This document shows, piece after piece, positions 1-6,836 of a stretch of 11,159 bases of DNA. Below the pieces are notes generated by a model. That model had not been told where the DNA came from. It did no database searches and saw nothing but the letters and a program-made list of their open reading frames with translations. Origin of the DNA: Thermoplasmata archaeon M9B2D (GTDB taxonomy: Archaea > Thermoplasmatota > E2 > DHVEG-1); contig MUGD01000061.1 of the NCBI GenBank assembly GCA_002900555.1, positions 1-11,159 on the forward strand, written 5' to 3'. The position numbers were made by a program, and so were the translations under genes. Position 1 is the first letter of the stretch. Each line of letters opens with the position of its first letter.

Positions 1-1
1 T

Positions 2-118
2 CGCTCGAAAAATCAAAATACCACTCACTTAGGTCTACCGATGCGTTTTGATACAGAAAAGAGGATATTACTAGTGAATGGTTTTTCAAATCAAGTGGTG
101 CTAGAGTTGTATCAGTGA
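2..118 (+). CDS. C-terminal end of a truncated upstream gene (unknown)
   Basis: This frame is open from the window edge to a TGA at 116-118 and gives 38 residues ending LELYQ. The start lies outside the window. The segment contains a plausible alternation of hydrophobic and polar residues (KRILLVNGF, then QVVLELYQ). Its stop overlaps the GTG of the next ORF in the arrangement GTGA, a common sign of translational coupling. No family can be assigned from so short a piece. The alternative is that this frame and the next are two parts of one frameshifted or decaying gene. Confidence 0.4.
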   Translation, partial: RSKNQNTTHLGLPMRFDTEKRILLVNGFSNQVVLELYQ

Positions 119-342
119 GATTCCAAAAGCTTGTATCGAATTCTGTCTGGGGCGGAATAGAAGAAGTTCTTTCTGGAAAATTAGAACCTGCAAAAAATAA
201 CATTGCAGTGATGCTGCCCATGAACATCGTCATTATGATGATTGCAACGATTGATATTCGTTTGTTCATTGACAAATCCCTACTTTTCTATAAACGCGAA
301 TTATCTTTTGTTGAAGGTCTGTTCAAGCCGAATAAAAAATGA
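115..342 (+). CDS. Unrecognised 75-residue protein, possibly membrane-associated
   Basis: The GTG start at 115 overlaps the preceding stop (GTGA). No strong ribosome binding site is visible, so coupling to the upstream frame would be needed. The protein has one hydrophobic stretch at about residues 31-50 (methionine- and isoleucine-rich, around MNIVIMMIATIDI). Basic, aromatic sequence follows and it ends in PNKK. In-frame ATG codons at 211 and 220 could give a shorter product starting just before the hydrophobic stretch. The frame is open upstream to position 52, so a frameshifted larger gene is possible. It converges with the minus-strand gene ending at 376. I recognise no family. Confidence 0.35.
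   Translation: MRFQKLVSNSVWGGIEEVLSGKLEPAKNNIAVMLPMNIVIMMIATIDIRLFIDKSLLFYKRELSFVEGLFKPNKK
334..339 (-). terminator. Possible T-tract terminator of the arginine deiminase unit
   Basis: On the minus strand a run of six T lies about 36 nt beyond the stop of the 127-residue gene, flanked by AT-rich sequence. Archaeal RNA polymerase can stop at T-tracts without a hairpin. The run overlaps the last codons of the convergent ORF. The support is weak. Confidence 0.2.
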
Positions 343-375
343 ATGAAGACAGGAACTGAACATGTCTAATGAATA

Positions 376-759
376 TTATTTTGATGCTGTTTTTCCTTGC
401 TTCTTTATACGTTTTGTACGTTCATCTCTTAGCCATCTGATTTCTTCATGATACTCAATTTCGTCCATAAAGTCATCCTTAATCTCGTGCCAACTCTTAC
501 CCAATTGACAAAGGTGTTCCCTATTCTTCCATATCTTCGATATTCTCACTGCGAATAGGTATTCCTTTTTCTTTCTCAAATCTCTTACAAGCTGTTGAAC
601 ACATTCACCAGTGTTCGAAATGTCCTTTTTAGTAAAGGTTTCAAGAGGCGGATAGGTTATGGTTTTTTCAATCATCTCGAGCACAAGTATTGCTCGGGTG
701 TCCAACTCATCGCTCTTCACTGCCTCATAATTTTTGATAAGATCTCTTAGATGTGGCAT
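376..759 (-). CDS. Unrecognised 127-residue charged, helical protein
   Basis: The ATG at 759 is preceded by AAGGAG with a 9-nt spacer, a strong ribosome binding site, so the gene is likely real. It starts 19 nt after the stop of the 63-residue gene and is the last member of the arginine deiminase unit. Residues about 22-66 (a helix, then TFTKKDISNTGECVQQLV, then RDLRKKKEYL) have the rhythm of a small helical or winged-helix segment. From about residue 92 the sequence is rich in Glu, Asp, Lys and Arg and probably forms one long helix ending in a Lys-rich tail. There is no signal peptide and no membrane segment. I cannot assign a family. A DNA-binding or adaptor role is only a guess. Confidence 0.65.
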   Translation of the reverse strand: MPHLRDLIKNYEAVKSDELDTRAILVLEMIEKTITYPPLETFTKKDISNTGECVQQLVRDLRKKKEYLFAVRISKIWKNREHLCQLGKSWHEIKDDFMDEIEYHEEIRWLRDERTKRIKKQGKTASK

Positions 760-778
760 TTTCTCTGGCTCCTTAGGC

Positions 779-970
779 TCATTTTATGATGACTGTTCCT
801 CCGTTTCCACTGGGGAATAGAAGTGCATTATCTATTGATGTTAGTGTTGTTTTATTTCCACTATCCTCAATAAATCTGATTGCTAACTCAACCTCAGGTA
901 TCACACTGCTTGTTGCGTATTCGTTCTCTGCTGCAGGTTTCTTGGCTTTTCTAACTAATATATTATTCAA
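779..970 (-). CDS. Unrecognised 63-residue protein (TTG start)
   Basis: This small gene lies between arginine deiminase and the 127-residue gene on the same strand. It starts with TTG only 4 nt after the deiminase TAA. A GGGGGT motif 6 nt upstream, inside the deiminase stop region, serves as ribosome binding site and fixes the TTG as the start. The N-terminus is basic (RKAKK). Residues about 25-60 (PEVELAIRFIEDSG, then a Thr-rich stretch, then GGTVIIK) look like a small alpha/beta fold. The tight spacing on both sides suggests co-translation with the deiminase and a possible role as an accessory factor. An opposite-strand frame covers the same bases but lacks a ribosome binding site. Confidence 0.55.
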   Translation of the reverse strand: MNNILVRKAKKPAAENEYATSSVIPEVELAIRFIEDSGNKTTLTSIDNALLFPSGNGGTVIIK

Positions 971-974
971 GTGA

Positions 975-2276
975 TTACCCCCGTCTCAGTGCAGCGGTCA
1001 TACAGTGAGCTGCTCCGTAGCCTCCCGTCAGATTCGTAAGAACCATGGGGTATGCATCTATTCCATGTTGGTACATCTCTCGCTTGTGAGGAAAGAACTC
1101 TGACTCGCTCTTCAGAAACTTGAAGTCTTTCTCTGCTTGTTCTAGCAGAGCCCTATATCGCTGCGGCTCAGCATGTGATTTAGCTTGAAGTTGGAAGAGG
1201 ACATCCTTAACATCTTTCGCAACTTCGACAGACAATATTGTTCCATCCTTGATTGTGAGAAAGTTGGTTGCATAGCTCAGCTGTTCGAGCGTTGTTATAT
1301 CCACCACATCAAAGCCCCATCCGTTTATGTAGCTCAGCAAGTCTGTACTGTCTTTCTCTTTCTCGTAGGTACCCGGGCCTGCTCTATTATAGATGTCAAC
1401 CTTTGCAGCCTTCAAGAGTGCCTTTCGACCAACTGCGACTCCGCTAGAAGCAATATTGAAGTAAGTATCAAGATGCATATTAATCATGGAATCTGTTCCA
1501 CTTTCTGGAATCAGTGGATGATTCGGTCGGTGAACAACTCCTACTTCATCGAACCCAATACCATGATTCAGCAGCTGATTTAGTCCCAATTCATTTGTGC
1601 GATCTCCAACACCAACAAGCGCAAAATCTTTCATTGGTATGAAATCTCCACCCTCGAAAGTCCCTGGTTCAGTGACTGTATGTACGACTTCAGCTCCTAG
1701 TACATCCCATAGTAATTTTGTGATGATGGGTTCTCTTCTCCGCTGCGGTTTGCTCATACGTGATAGAAAAATTCCTTTGTCAGTGATTGCTTGTTGGTCC
1801 CTCATAAAGTAGATATTTGAGAGAGGTTGTTTCTCAGCTATATCTAGGTGAATCATTCTCGTTCCCTTATCCTTCTCCAACTCAATCTGAGGATTAAGGA
1901 GAAGTATACTAAGAAAGTGATCGGGGTCAAGAATATCCTTATTCTTCTCAAGTTCATTACGTGCTAGCTTGACCTCTGCTTCATCGCCAGTTACACCGAT
2001 AACATCATATGCTGCCCTAACAAGTCGATTATGGATTTCTGGATTCCGTTCAGCGGCTTCTACAATCGTATCTCTCATTCTAATTACGTTGATTCGAAAT
2101 TCATGTCTGAGAACATGTTCTAGTCGCTCGTGCTCTCGTATTGCTCCATTTTGACTGAAAGCACGTTCATAGAGGGAGGCATATGGTTCGAGAAGTCCGA
2201 AGAACATTTCCATTCCTGGTCTGTGTATTGCCACGGTTCGGAGTCTGTCCCACTCAGCTTTGATTCTTGTTTCCAT
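975..2276 (-). CDS. arcA: Arginine deiminase family protein
   Basis: Predicted to hydrolyse L-arginine to L-citrulline and ammonia in the cytoplasm. The start is the ATG at 2276, preceded by GGAGG with a 10-nt spacer. The frame is open 21 codons further (to 2339), but that extension has no binding site and would place extra residues before the conserved strand RTVAIHRPG. The 433-residue product is close to the family size. It shows the guanidinium-modifying core: FMRD with Asp160, FEGGDF with Glu208, MHLDTYF with His268 and Asp270, GDRTN with Arg226, and the nucleophile Cys425 in HCMT. Near the nucleophile the sequence reads GGYGAAHCMT where well-studied deiminases, as I recall them, have an Arg five residues before the Cys. 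Here that position is Tyr420, so substrate binding may differ. Two small unknown genes follow in the same unit. No carbamoyltransferase or carbamate kinase is in the window. Confidence 0.87.
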   Translation of the reverse strand: METRIKAEWDRLRTVAIHRPGMEMFFGLLEPYASLYERAFSQNGAIREHERLEHVLRHEFRINVIRMRDTIVEAAERNPEIHNRLVRAAYDVIGVTGDEAEVKLARNELEKNKDILDPDHFLSILLLNPQIELEKDKGTRMIHLDIAEKQPLSNIYFMRDQQAITDKGIFLSRMSKPQRRREPIITKLLWDVLGAEVVHTVTEPGTFEGGDFIPMKDFALVGVGDRTNELGLNQLLNHGIGFDEVGVVHRPNHPLIPESGTDSMINMHLDTYFNIASSGVAVGRKALLKAAKVDIYNRAGPGTYEKEKDSTDLLSYINGWGFDVVDITTLEQLSYATNFLTIKDGTILSVEVAKDVKDVLFQLQAKSHAEPQRYRALLEQAEKDFKFLKSESEFFPHKREMYQHGIDAYPMVLTNLTGGYGAAHCMTAALRRG

Positions 2277-2542
2277 TTTAGTGACGCCTCCAAAAAGGAC
2301 TAAGGTGCCCGAATATTCCGGATAACCTACTCTCTCCATGTTCCCACGCAGTCAACTGCTCCCTTTCAACAAAATCCATTATAGCAGGCGAGACGAATGT
2401 GCCTAAACTTACTATGCACTCTAAACCAGGTGCAACAAGAACAATCAGTCCTATATCGCAACTCAAGCCGCTTGTTCTTTCCATATAGTTTGCGTGAGTT
2501 GGGTTAGAGCTTTCTATTACCGTTTTTCTTGGCCTCCGATTT
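2277..2542 (-). other. Gap between H+-ATPase and arginine deiminase; only the deiminase RBS is clear
   Basis: This stretch holds the deiminase ribosome binding site (GGAGG on the minus strand, about 2287-2291). A TATA-like CTATATG at about 2481-2487 would imply a leader near 180 nt. A 68-codon open frame (2278-2484) fills much of the gap, but it has no ribosome binding site and no recognisable content. No clear terminator is seen after the ATPase, so read-through from ATPase to deiminase is possible. Confidence 0.35.
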
Positions 2543-4984
2543 TTACGCTTGTTCCATTAGCTCAAGACCCCCATGCTTGTAGAACAATGTCTTGAGTACG
2601 TCAGTGACTAGGAACCAAACTAATGCATAGCCCCACACGAAAAGAGCAAGTCCCCAGCCCATCGCTGGAAGCAGAAAACCGTATACAGTGATTAGTGTAG
2701 CAATTAGCTGGGTGCCAATAATCGCAGAAATCAATGGTAGGGCTGGTTTCACTGACCAGAATGGACCACGGGTCCGCGCAACAAGAAGAGTTAGATGTCC
2801 AGCAACAGAGAGTTTTAGATAAATAAATGACTGAAGAACTTCACGGCTTAGGTGAAAGACCGTATCTCCAATGATAAAAATACCAAATGATGCTGTTACT
2901 CCAATTATTCCGAGAAATGTCGCCATGCCTAGTAGCATCTTGGAGTTCCATCTCTCAGGAGTCTTGGAGTACTTCACATTATCATAGGCAATGGTCATTA
3001 TTGGGAGGTCATTCAATAACGCTAGCAGGACAATCATAATTGGAGTTACGGGGTAGAATTGGAATACCAGAATAGACGCTGCAATAAAGAGAATTACTCG
3101 GATGGACTCGGCAATTCGATAAATCGAGTAATTACTCATTCGTTGGAATATCTTTCGACTATTCTTTATTGCATCCACGATTACTGAGATACCAATCCCA
3201 GTAAGCACTATGTCCGCGGCGGACTTCGCGACATCTGTTGATCCTTCTACAGCTATTCCTACATCTGCTTTTTTCAATGCTGGAGCGTCATTGACGCCAT
3301 CCCCAGTCATTCCAACAATATGATTCTTTCCTTGAAGAAGGCTTACAATTCGGTACTTATGCTCAGGAAAGACCTGTGCAAACCCATCAACCGACTCAAC
3401 GATTGGCTCTGCTTCTTCATCAGGCACTTCTGTGAAATCTTTGGGTAGCGCCATGTTTTGACCCAGATTTACTCGGCTTGAAATCTCCTTGGCAATTGCT
3501 ATATGATCTCCTGTGACCATTTTCACATCGATTCCCATTCTCTCTGCACTAGCTATGGTTTCTGCTGAATCATCACGAGGTGGATCGAAGAGTGCAAATA
3601 AACCCACAAAATGCCAAGAACCCTCTTTATCGGTCTTTGCTACAGCAAGAGCTCGGTATCCTTTCTCAGCAAAAGACAGCACATCCATATCGATTTGTTT
3701 GCATACTTTCGCGGCCTCTTTTGTGAGGCCTGCTACAACTTGTGGAGCGCCCTTTGTGACTTTGAATTCACTGCCATCAGATGATTTGAATATGACTTCG
3801 GTCCGCTTTGACACTGGATCGAACGGTTTGAATTCTAGCAAACTCAGGCTCGTGTTGAGCTCAATGTTGGTGTCTAACTCAGCACGAGTAATAATTGCAT
3901 CATCTATTGCATCATTATTTCCTTTCCTAGATGCTAAGAGCCCAAATCGTAGAACATCGCTCTCCGTGAAGTCGCCGTATGGTTTTATTGTGCCGATTGT
4001 TAGTTTGTTTTGGGTTATAGTTCCTGTCTTATCTGTACAGAGAACGTCCACTCCGGCCATCTCTTCGATAGCTGCAAGTTTACTAACAATGGCTCCCTTC
4101 TTGGCGAGTGCTACCGCACCGACTGCCATTGTCACAGAGAGAACAGCTGGTAGAGCCACTGGGATTGCTGCAACAGTTAGAACAAGAACGAATCTAATAT
4201 TCTCGAGAAGATTATCGCCTCGAATAATCCCCGCTGCAAAGACAATAACTGCCATGGTAATAGCTAGTGCAATTAGATAATTCCCTATCTTCATAATGAT
4301 TTTTTCAAAATGGCTTTTGGTTACAGCTTCTTCAACTAGCTTTGCTGTTTTACCATAGTACGTATTCATTCCTGTATTGATTACTAGCCCATCCATCTCT
4401 CCCATTCGAACTGGAGATCCTTGAAATGAAACGTCACCAATTTTCTTGTCCACTGGTAACGACTCTCCAGTCAGAGCAGACTGATCCACTGAGAGGTAAT
4501 CTCCTGAAGCCAGTTTTAGATCAGCAGGAATAACATCTCCCGGGCGAACTCTTACAATATCACCAAGTACAACTTCTCTTGCAGGAAGATGCATCCAGCT
4601 TCCGTCACGCAGAACGCGAGCTGTGGGCGATAGTCTTTCCTTAAGTTTCTCAATTGCACTGTCTGCCTTATTCTCTTGATAGAATCCTACAATTCCGTTC
4701 ATTATCAACATAAGAGATATTATCCAAAAATCTGGCCAATGTTCCACAATAGCTGAAAGGATCATAGCTGCCTCTATCATAAAGGGTATCGGTCCCCAGA
4801 AGTAACGAAGGAATCGCAATATTGGATTGACCTTTCTCTCTAGAAGTTCATTTGGACCATCTCTTTCAAATCTTGCTTTTGCCTCCTCAGATGATAGCCC
4901 TGTTGGACTTGCTTCAAGTAATTCGTACAACACATCTATCGTCATTTTTTGCAAGTCTTTTGTAGCCACAGCAGTATTATCCAT
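2543..4984 (-). CDS. P-type H+-transporting ATPase (type IIIA)
   Basis: An 813-residue cation pump of the plasma-membrane proton ATPase class, which uses ATP to move protons out of the cell. Landmarks in order: N-terminal cytoplasmic region 1-55, membrane helices 1-2 at about 56-101, actuator TGES at 172-175, helices 3-4 with AIPVALP at 273-279, phosphorylation motif DKTGTIT with Asp318, nucleotide-binding KGAP at 411-414, TGDH at 491-494, the hinge motif GDGVNDAP at 561-568, then helices 5-10 to the C-terminus. Asn96 in helix 2 and Asp659 in LLNDLPIMT line up, by family knowledge, with the Asn and Asp of the plant pump's proton pathway, which supports H+ over Ca2+ or heavy metals. The long C-terminal autoinhibitory tail of plant pumps is absent, as in other archaeal members. 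The ATG at 4984 has GAGG about 9 nt upstream. It is divergent from the TrmB/MEDS regulator. Confidence 0.93.
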   Translation of the reverse strand: MDNTAVATKDLQKMTIDVLYELLEASPTGLSSEEAKARFERDGPNELLERKVNPILRFLRYFWGPIPFMIEAAMILSAIVEHWPDFWIISLMLIMNGIVGFYQENKADSAIEKLKERLSPTARVLRDGSWMHLPAREVVLGDIVRVRPGDVIPADLKLASGDYLSVDQSALTGESLPVDKKIGDVSFQGSPVRMGEMDGLVINTGMNTYYGKTAKLVEEAVTKSHFEKIIMKIGNYLIALAITMAVIVFAAGIIRGDNLLENIRFVLVLTVAAIPVALPAVLSVTMAVGAVALAKKGAIVSKLAAIEEMAGVDVLCTDKTGTITQNKLTIGTIKPYGDFTESDVLRFGLLASRKGNNDAIDDAIITRAELDTNIELNTSLSLLEFKPFDPVSKRTEVIFKSSDGSEFKVTKGAPQVVAGLTKEAAKVCKQIDMDVLSFAEKGYRALAVAKTDKEGSWHFVGLFALFDPPRDDSAETIASAERMGIDVKMVTGDHIAIAKEISSRVNLGQNMALPKDFTEVPDEEAEPIVESVDGFAQVFPEHKYRIVSLLQGKNHIVGMTGDGVNDAPALKKADVGIAVEGSTDVAKSAADIVLTGIGISVIVDAIKNSRKIFQRMSNYSIYRIAESIRVILFIAASILVFQFYPVTPIMIVLLALLNDLPIMTIAYDNVKYSKTPERWNSKMLLGMATFLGIIGVTASFGIFIIGDTVFHLSREVLQSFIYLKLSVAGHLTLLVARTRGPFWSVKPALPLISAIIGTQLIATLITVYGFLLPAMGWGLALFVWGYALVWFLVTDVLKTLFYKHGGLELMEQA

Positions 4985-5026
4985 ATAATCAGCCTCGTAA
5001 TCTTCGTTGAGCGAATTTAGCCTTCT

Positions 5027-5035
5027 ACGTATAGC
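5027..5035 (-). promoter_or_regulatory. Candidate TATA box for the H+-ATPase gene
   Basis: On the minus strand GCTATACG is centred about 47 nt upstream of the ATPase ATG. A start site about 26 nt downstream would give a leader of roughly 20 nt that still includes the GAGG ribosome binding site. This fits archaeal geometry, but the match to a TATA consensus is only fair. Confidence 0.35.
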
Positions 5036-5067
5036 AGGACTAAGGGATTATTATTAAGAAGGTGTGA

Positions 5068-5079
5068 GTGTAGCTACAC
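5068..5079. promoter_or_regulatory. 12-bp perfect palindrome, candidate operator in the divergent promoter region
   Basis: GTGTAGCTACAC is a perfect palindrome in the 132-bp region between the ATPase start (4984) and the regulator start (5117). A TATA-like TTATTATTAAG at about 5049-5059 would put the regulator's transcription start near the palindrome, where a bound protein would block it. The sequence beside it is a direct repeat, ACAGTA ACAGTA (5078-5089). The adjacent TrmB-type regulator is the obvious candidate ligand, but the sequence does not prove this. Confidence 0.4.
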
Positions 5080-5116
5080 AGTAACAGTATCACAATTTGC
5101 TACGCAGGTGGTCTTT

Positions 5117-6532
5117 TTGCCTAATAAGGACAGCATCAATTTTGACATTCTGTCAGAGTTCGGACTTACAGAGAATCAAGCAAAAGTGTTCATTGCTACG
5201 ACACGTTTGGGAACTCCGACTGTTTCCGAAGTGGCTGAGGCTTCTGAAGTCCGGAGAGAAGAAGTCTATCGTCTGCTTCCAGAACTTGAAAAAATCGGAT
5301 TAATTGAACGTCTTCTTGGAAAACCAATCCGACTGAGAACTCCCAACCCGCAAGCATCAATCTCATTGCTAGTGCAGCTTGAGAAAGAACGAGCCAAAGA
5401 CCGCATTGCAGACCTCTCTAGCAAATCTCAGGAGCTACTACAATATCTAGGTCATCACGCTGTAGAAATCCCTTCTGATGAAGAATTTGTGTCTGATTTT
5501 TCACTAATCCAAGAGAAAGAATCGGTCAGGACAATAATATATGATATGATAAGCAAGTCCACGCAACAACTGGACATTCTATTCTCTCGAGCCGACTTGA
5601 TATGGTTATTATCGACACAGGGCGAGGTTCTTCAAAATGCTGTTGAACGTGGAATCAAGATTAGAATAATCAGCGAGCCATCAGCAGGTCGTGATAGGAT
5701 TCCCAAAATACTTCATAGGCGTTTTCCCAGTGAAATTGAAATGCCAATGAAGTACCTATTAAATCCTACAGCATTTTATCTTGTTGCTGACCAATCTCAG
5801 ACCCTACTCATTACTTCTGGTGTCAATCACCTTCCCTTATCGAATTGTCTATGGACAAATAATGATAGTCTAGTAACACTGACGTGTAGAAATTTCGAGG
5901 ACCATTGGCACGAGTCAGTTCATTGGAAGACTATCGATGGAATAACATTGTCCATTTCGCCCCAAGATGGGGCAGAAGGGGGAACATCCCGTGTTCATAG
6001 GCTTTTCCTCTATCAGTCCTTAGAAGTCAAACATAAGGTTTTGTTTACCTTTTTGAAAAATCATTATGATGCTGGCTACATGGTTCTCTATGTCTGTTCA
6101 GAAGACTGTATAGAAGACGTGAAAGAGGAAATGTACAAGTTTGGTTTTGATCGTAAATTGATTGATTCAGATGACAATCTTCGAGTCTTGGAATGGCATA
6201 AGTGGCTTCTTGATGATGGGAGTTTTAGCATAGAGAAAGCAGTCGATGTGTGGGATGAACTTTATTTTGAGGTACAGGATCATAATTTCAAGGGTCTCGC
6301 CGCCACAACTGATATGCAATTCTTTTTCGACAACAATATGATTGAAGAGCTCGAGGAGTATGAAAAACAGATTCATGGTATGTTAGAGGGTCAAATGGAA
6401 ATCAAGTGTGCTTACGATGAACAAGCCATACTTAGTACAAAATATCCCTTGCAGCTCTATGCTCGATTACTCGGATATCATACTACACTGCTATCAGAGG
6501 AAAAAGGAGGCATAAAGGGAACTAGAACATGA
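5117..6532 (+). CDS. TrmB-type regulator: winged helix, PLD-like domain, C-terminal MEDS-like sensor
   Basis: Predicted cytoplasmic transcription regulator of 471 residues. I chose TTG at 5117 because AGGTGG (5106-5111) lies 5 nt upstream. A GTG at 5108 sits on that motif and has no site of its own. Residues about 11-72 form a winged helix (LTENQAKVFIA, then TVSEVAEASEVRREEVYRLL, then a wing), as in TrmB. A charged helix at about 85-112 is a likely dimer coiled coil. Residues about 134-272 look like the PLD-like middle domain of this family (LDILFSRADL, then RGIKIRIISEP). From about 303 to 462 the pattern changes: HKVLFTFL, then GYMVLYVCSED, LRVLEWHKWLLDDG, LEEYEKQIHGML and KCAYDEQAI. This is the layout I know from the MEDS domain of methanogen and DcmR-type sensors. 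It is divergent from the H+-ATPase and followed by a small membrane protein. Confidence 0.8.
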   Translation: MPNKDSINFDILSEFGLTENQAKVFIATTRLGTPTVSEVAEASEVRREEVYRLLPELEKIGLIERLLGKPIRLRTPNPQASISLLVQLEKERAKDRIADLSSKSQELLQYLGHHAVEIPSDEEFVSDFSLIQEKESVRTIIYDMISKSTQQLDILFSRADLIWLLSTQGEVLQNAVERGIKIRIISEPSAGRDRIPKILHRRFPSEIEMPMKYLLNPTAFYLVADQSQTLLITSGVNHLPLSNCLWTNNDSLVTLTCRNFEDHWHESVHWKTIDGITLSISPQDGAEGGTSRVHRLFLYQSLEVKHKVLFTFLKNHYDAGYMVLYVCSEDCIEDVKEEMYKFGFDRKLIDSDDNLRVLEWHKWLLDDGSFSIEKAVDVWDELYFEVQDHNFKGLAATTDMQFFFDNNMIEELEEYEKQIHGMLEGQMEIKCAYDEQAILSTKYPLQLYARLLGYHTTLLSEEKGGIKGTRT

Positions 6533-6562
6533 GATGACCCGCAAGGAGCGGTAAGAATAACG

Positions 6563-6784
6563 ATGCCAAAACGCAAGGCTCTTGCAATCATTCTCATCCT
6601 CATTGGAGTCGTGTTTCTTGTAGATGAATTATGGATGTTTGGATTACCAATAGGACACATTCTTCCGGATTTGAGTGAGTTCCATATTGCGCCTTTTGGA
6701 TTTCAGTATCACCATTGGATGACTGGAATAATCTTGTTTATTCTGGCTTTGGTTCTCTTGTACACTGATGCCCAAAAACGATAG
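6563..6784 (+). CDS. Small two-helix membrane protein
   Basis: A 73-residue protein starting 30 nt after the regulator stop, probably in the same transcript. AAGGAG lies upstream of the ATG but 14 nt away, a long spacer. Helix 1 is at about residues 6-27 (LAIILILIGVVFLVDELW) and helix 2 at about 52-68 (WMTGIILFILALVLLY). The loop between them carries four His (32, 41, 50, 51) plus Asp and Glu residues, and both termini are basic (MPKRK and QKR). By the positive-inside rule both ends should be cytoplasmic, with the His-bearing loop outside. The function is unknown. Proximity to a sensor-regulator and a proton pump makes a pH- or metal-responsive accessory role conceivable, but this is inference only. 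Confidence 0.75.
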   Translation: MPKRKALAIILILIGVVFLVDELWMFGLPIGHILPDLSEFHIAPFGFQYHHWMTGIILFILALVLLYTDAQKR

Positions 6785-6836
6785 AACTCACTGCTGTCTT
6801 GAATCTATTATTGGATATTCCTTAAACTCCATTAGA

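Noticed and set aside
786..974. Hydrophobic 62-codon + strand frame opposite the 63-residue gene
   Set aside because: No ribosome binding site, and the minus-strand frame fits the operon with its own site. Hydrophobicity here is the complement of charged codons.
2277..2339. Longer arginine deiminase start at 2339
   Set aside because: The extra 21 residues have no binding site before them and precede the normal family N-terminus, whereas the ATG at 2276 has a strong GGAGG site.
2278..2484. 68-codon minus-strand open frame in the gap upstream of arginine deiminase
   Set aside because: No ribosome binding site at its ATG, no recognisable domain, and its last bases are the deiminase ribosome binding site. 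More likely leader or intergenic DNA, though not excluded.
3513..4280. Long open frame opposite the H+-ATPase
   Set aside because: It lies wholly inside the ATPase coding region, whose motifs are unmistakable. The reverse translation has the Ser/Ala/Thr-rich look of an antisense shadow.
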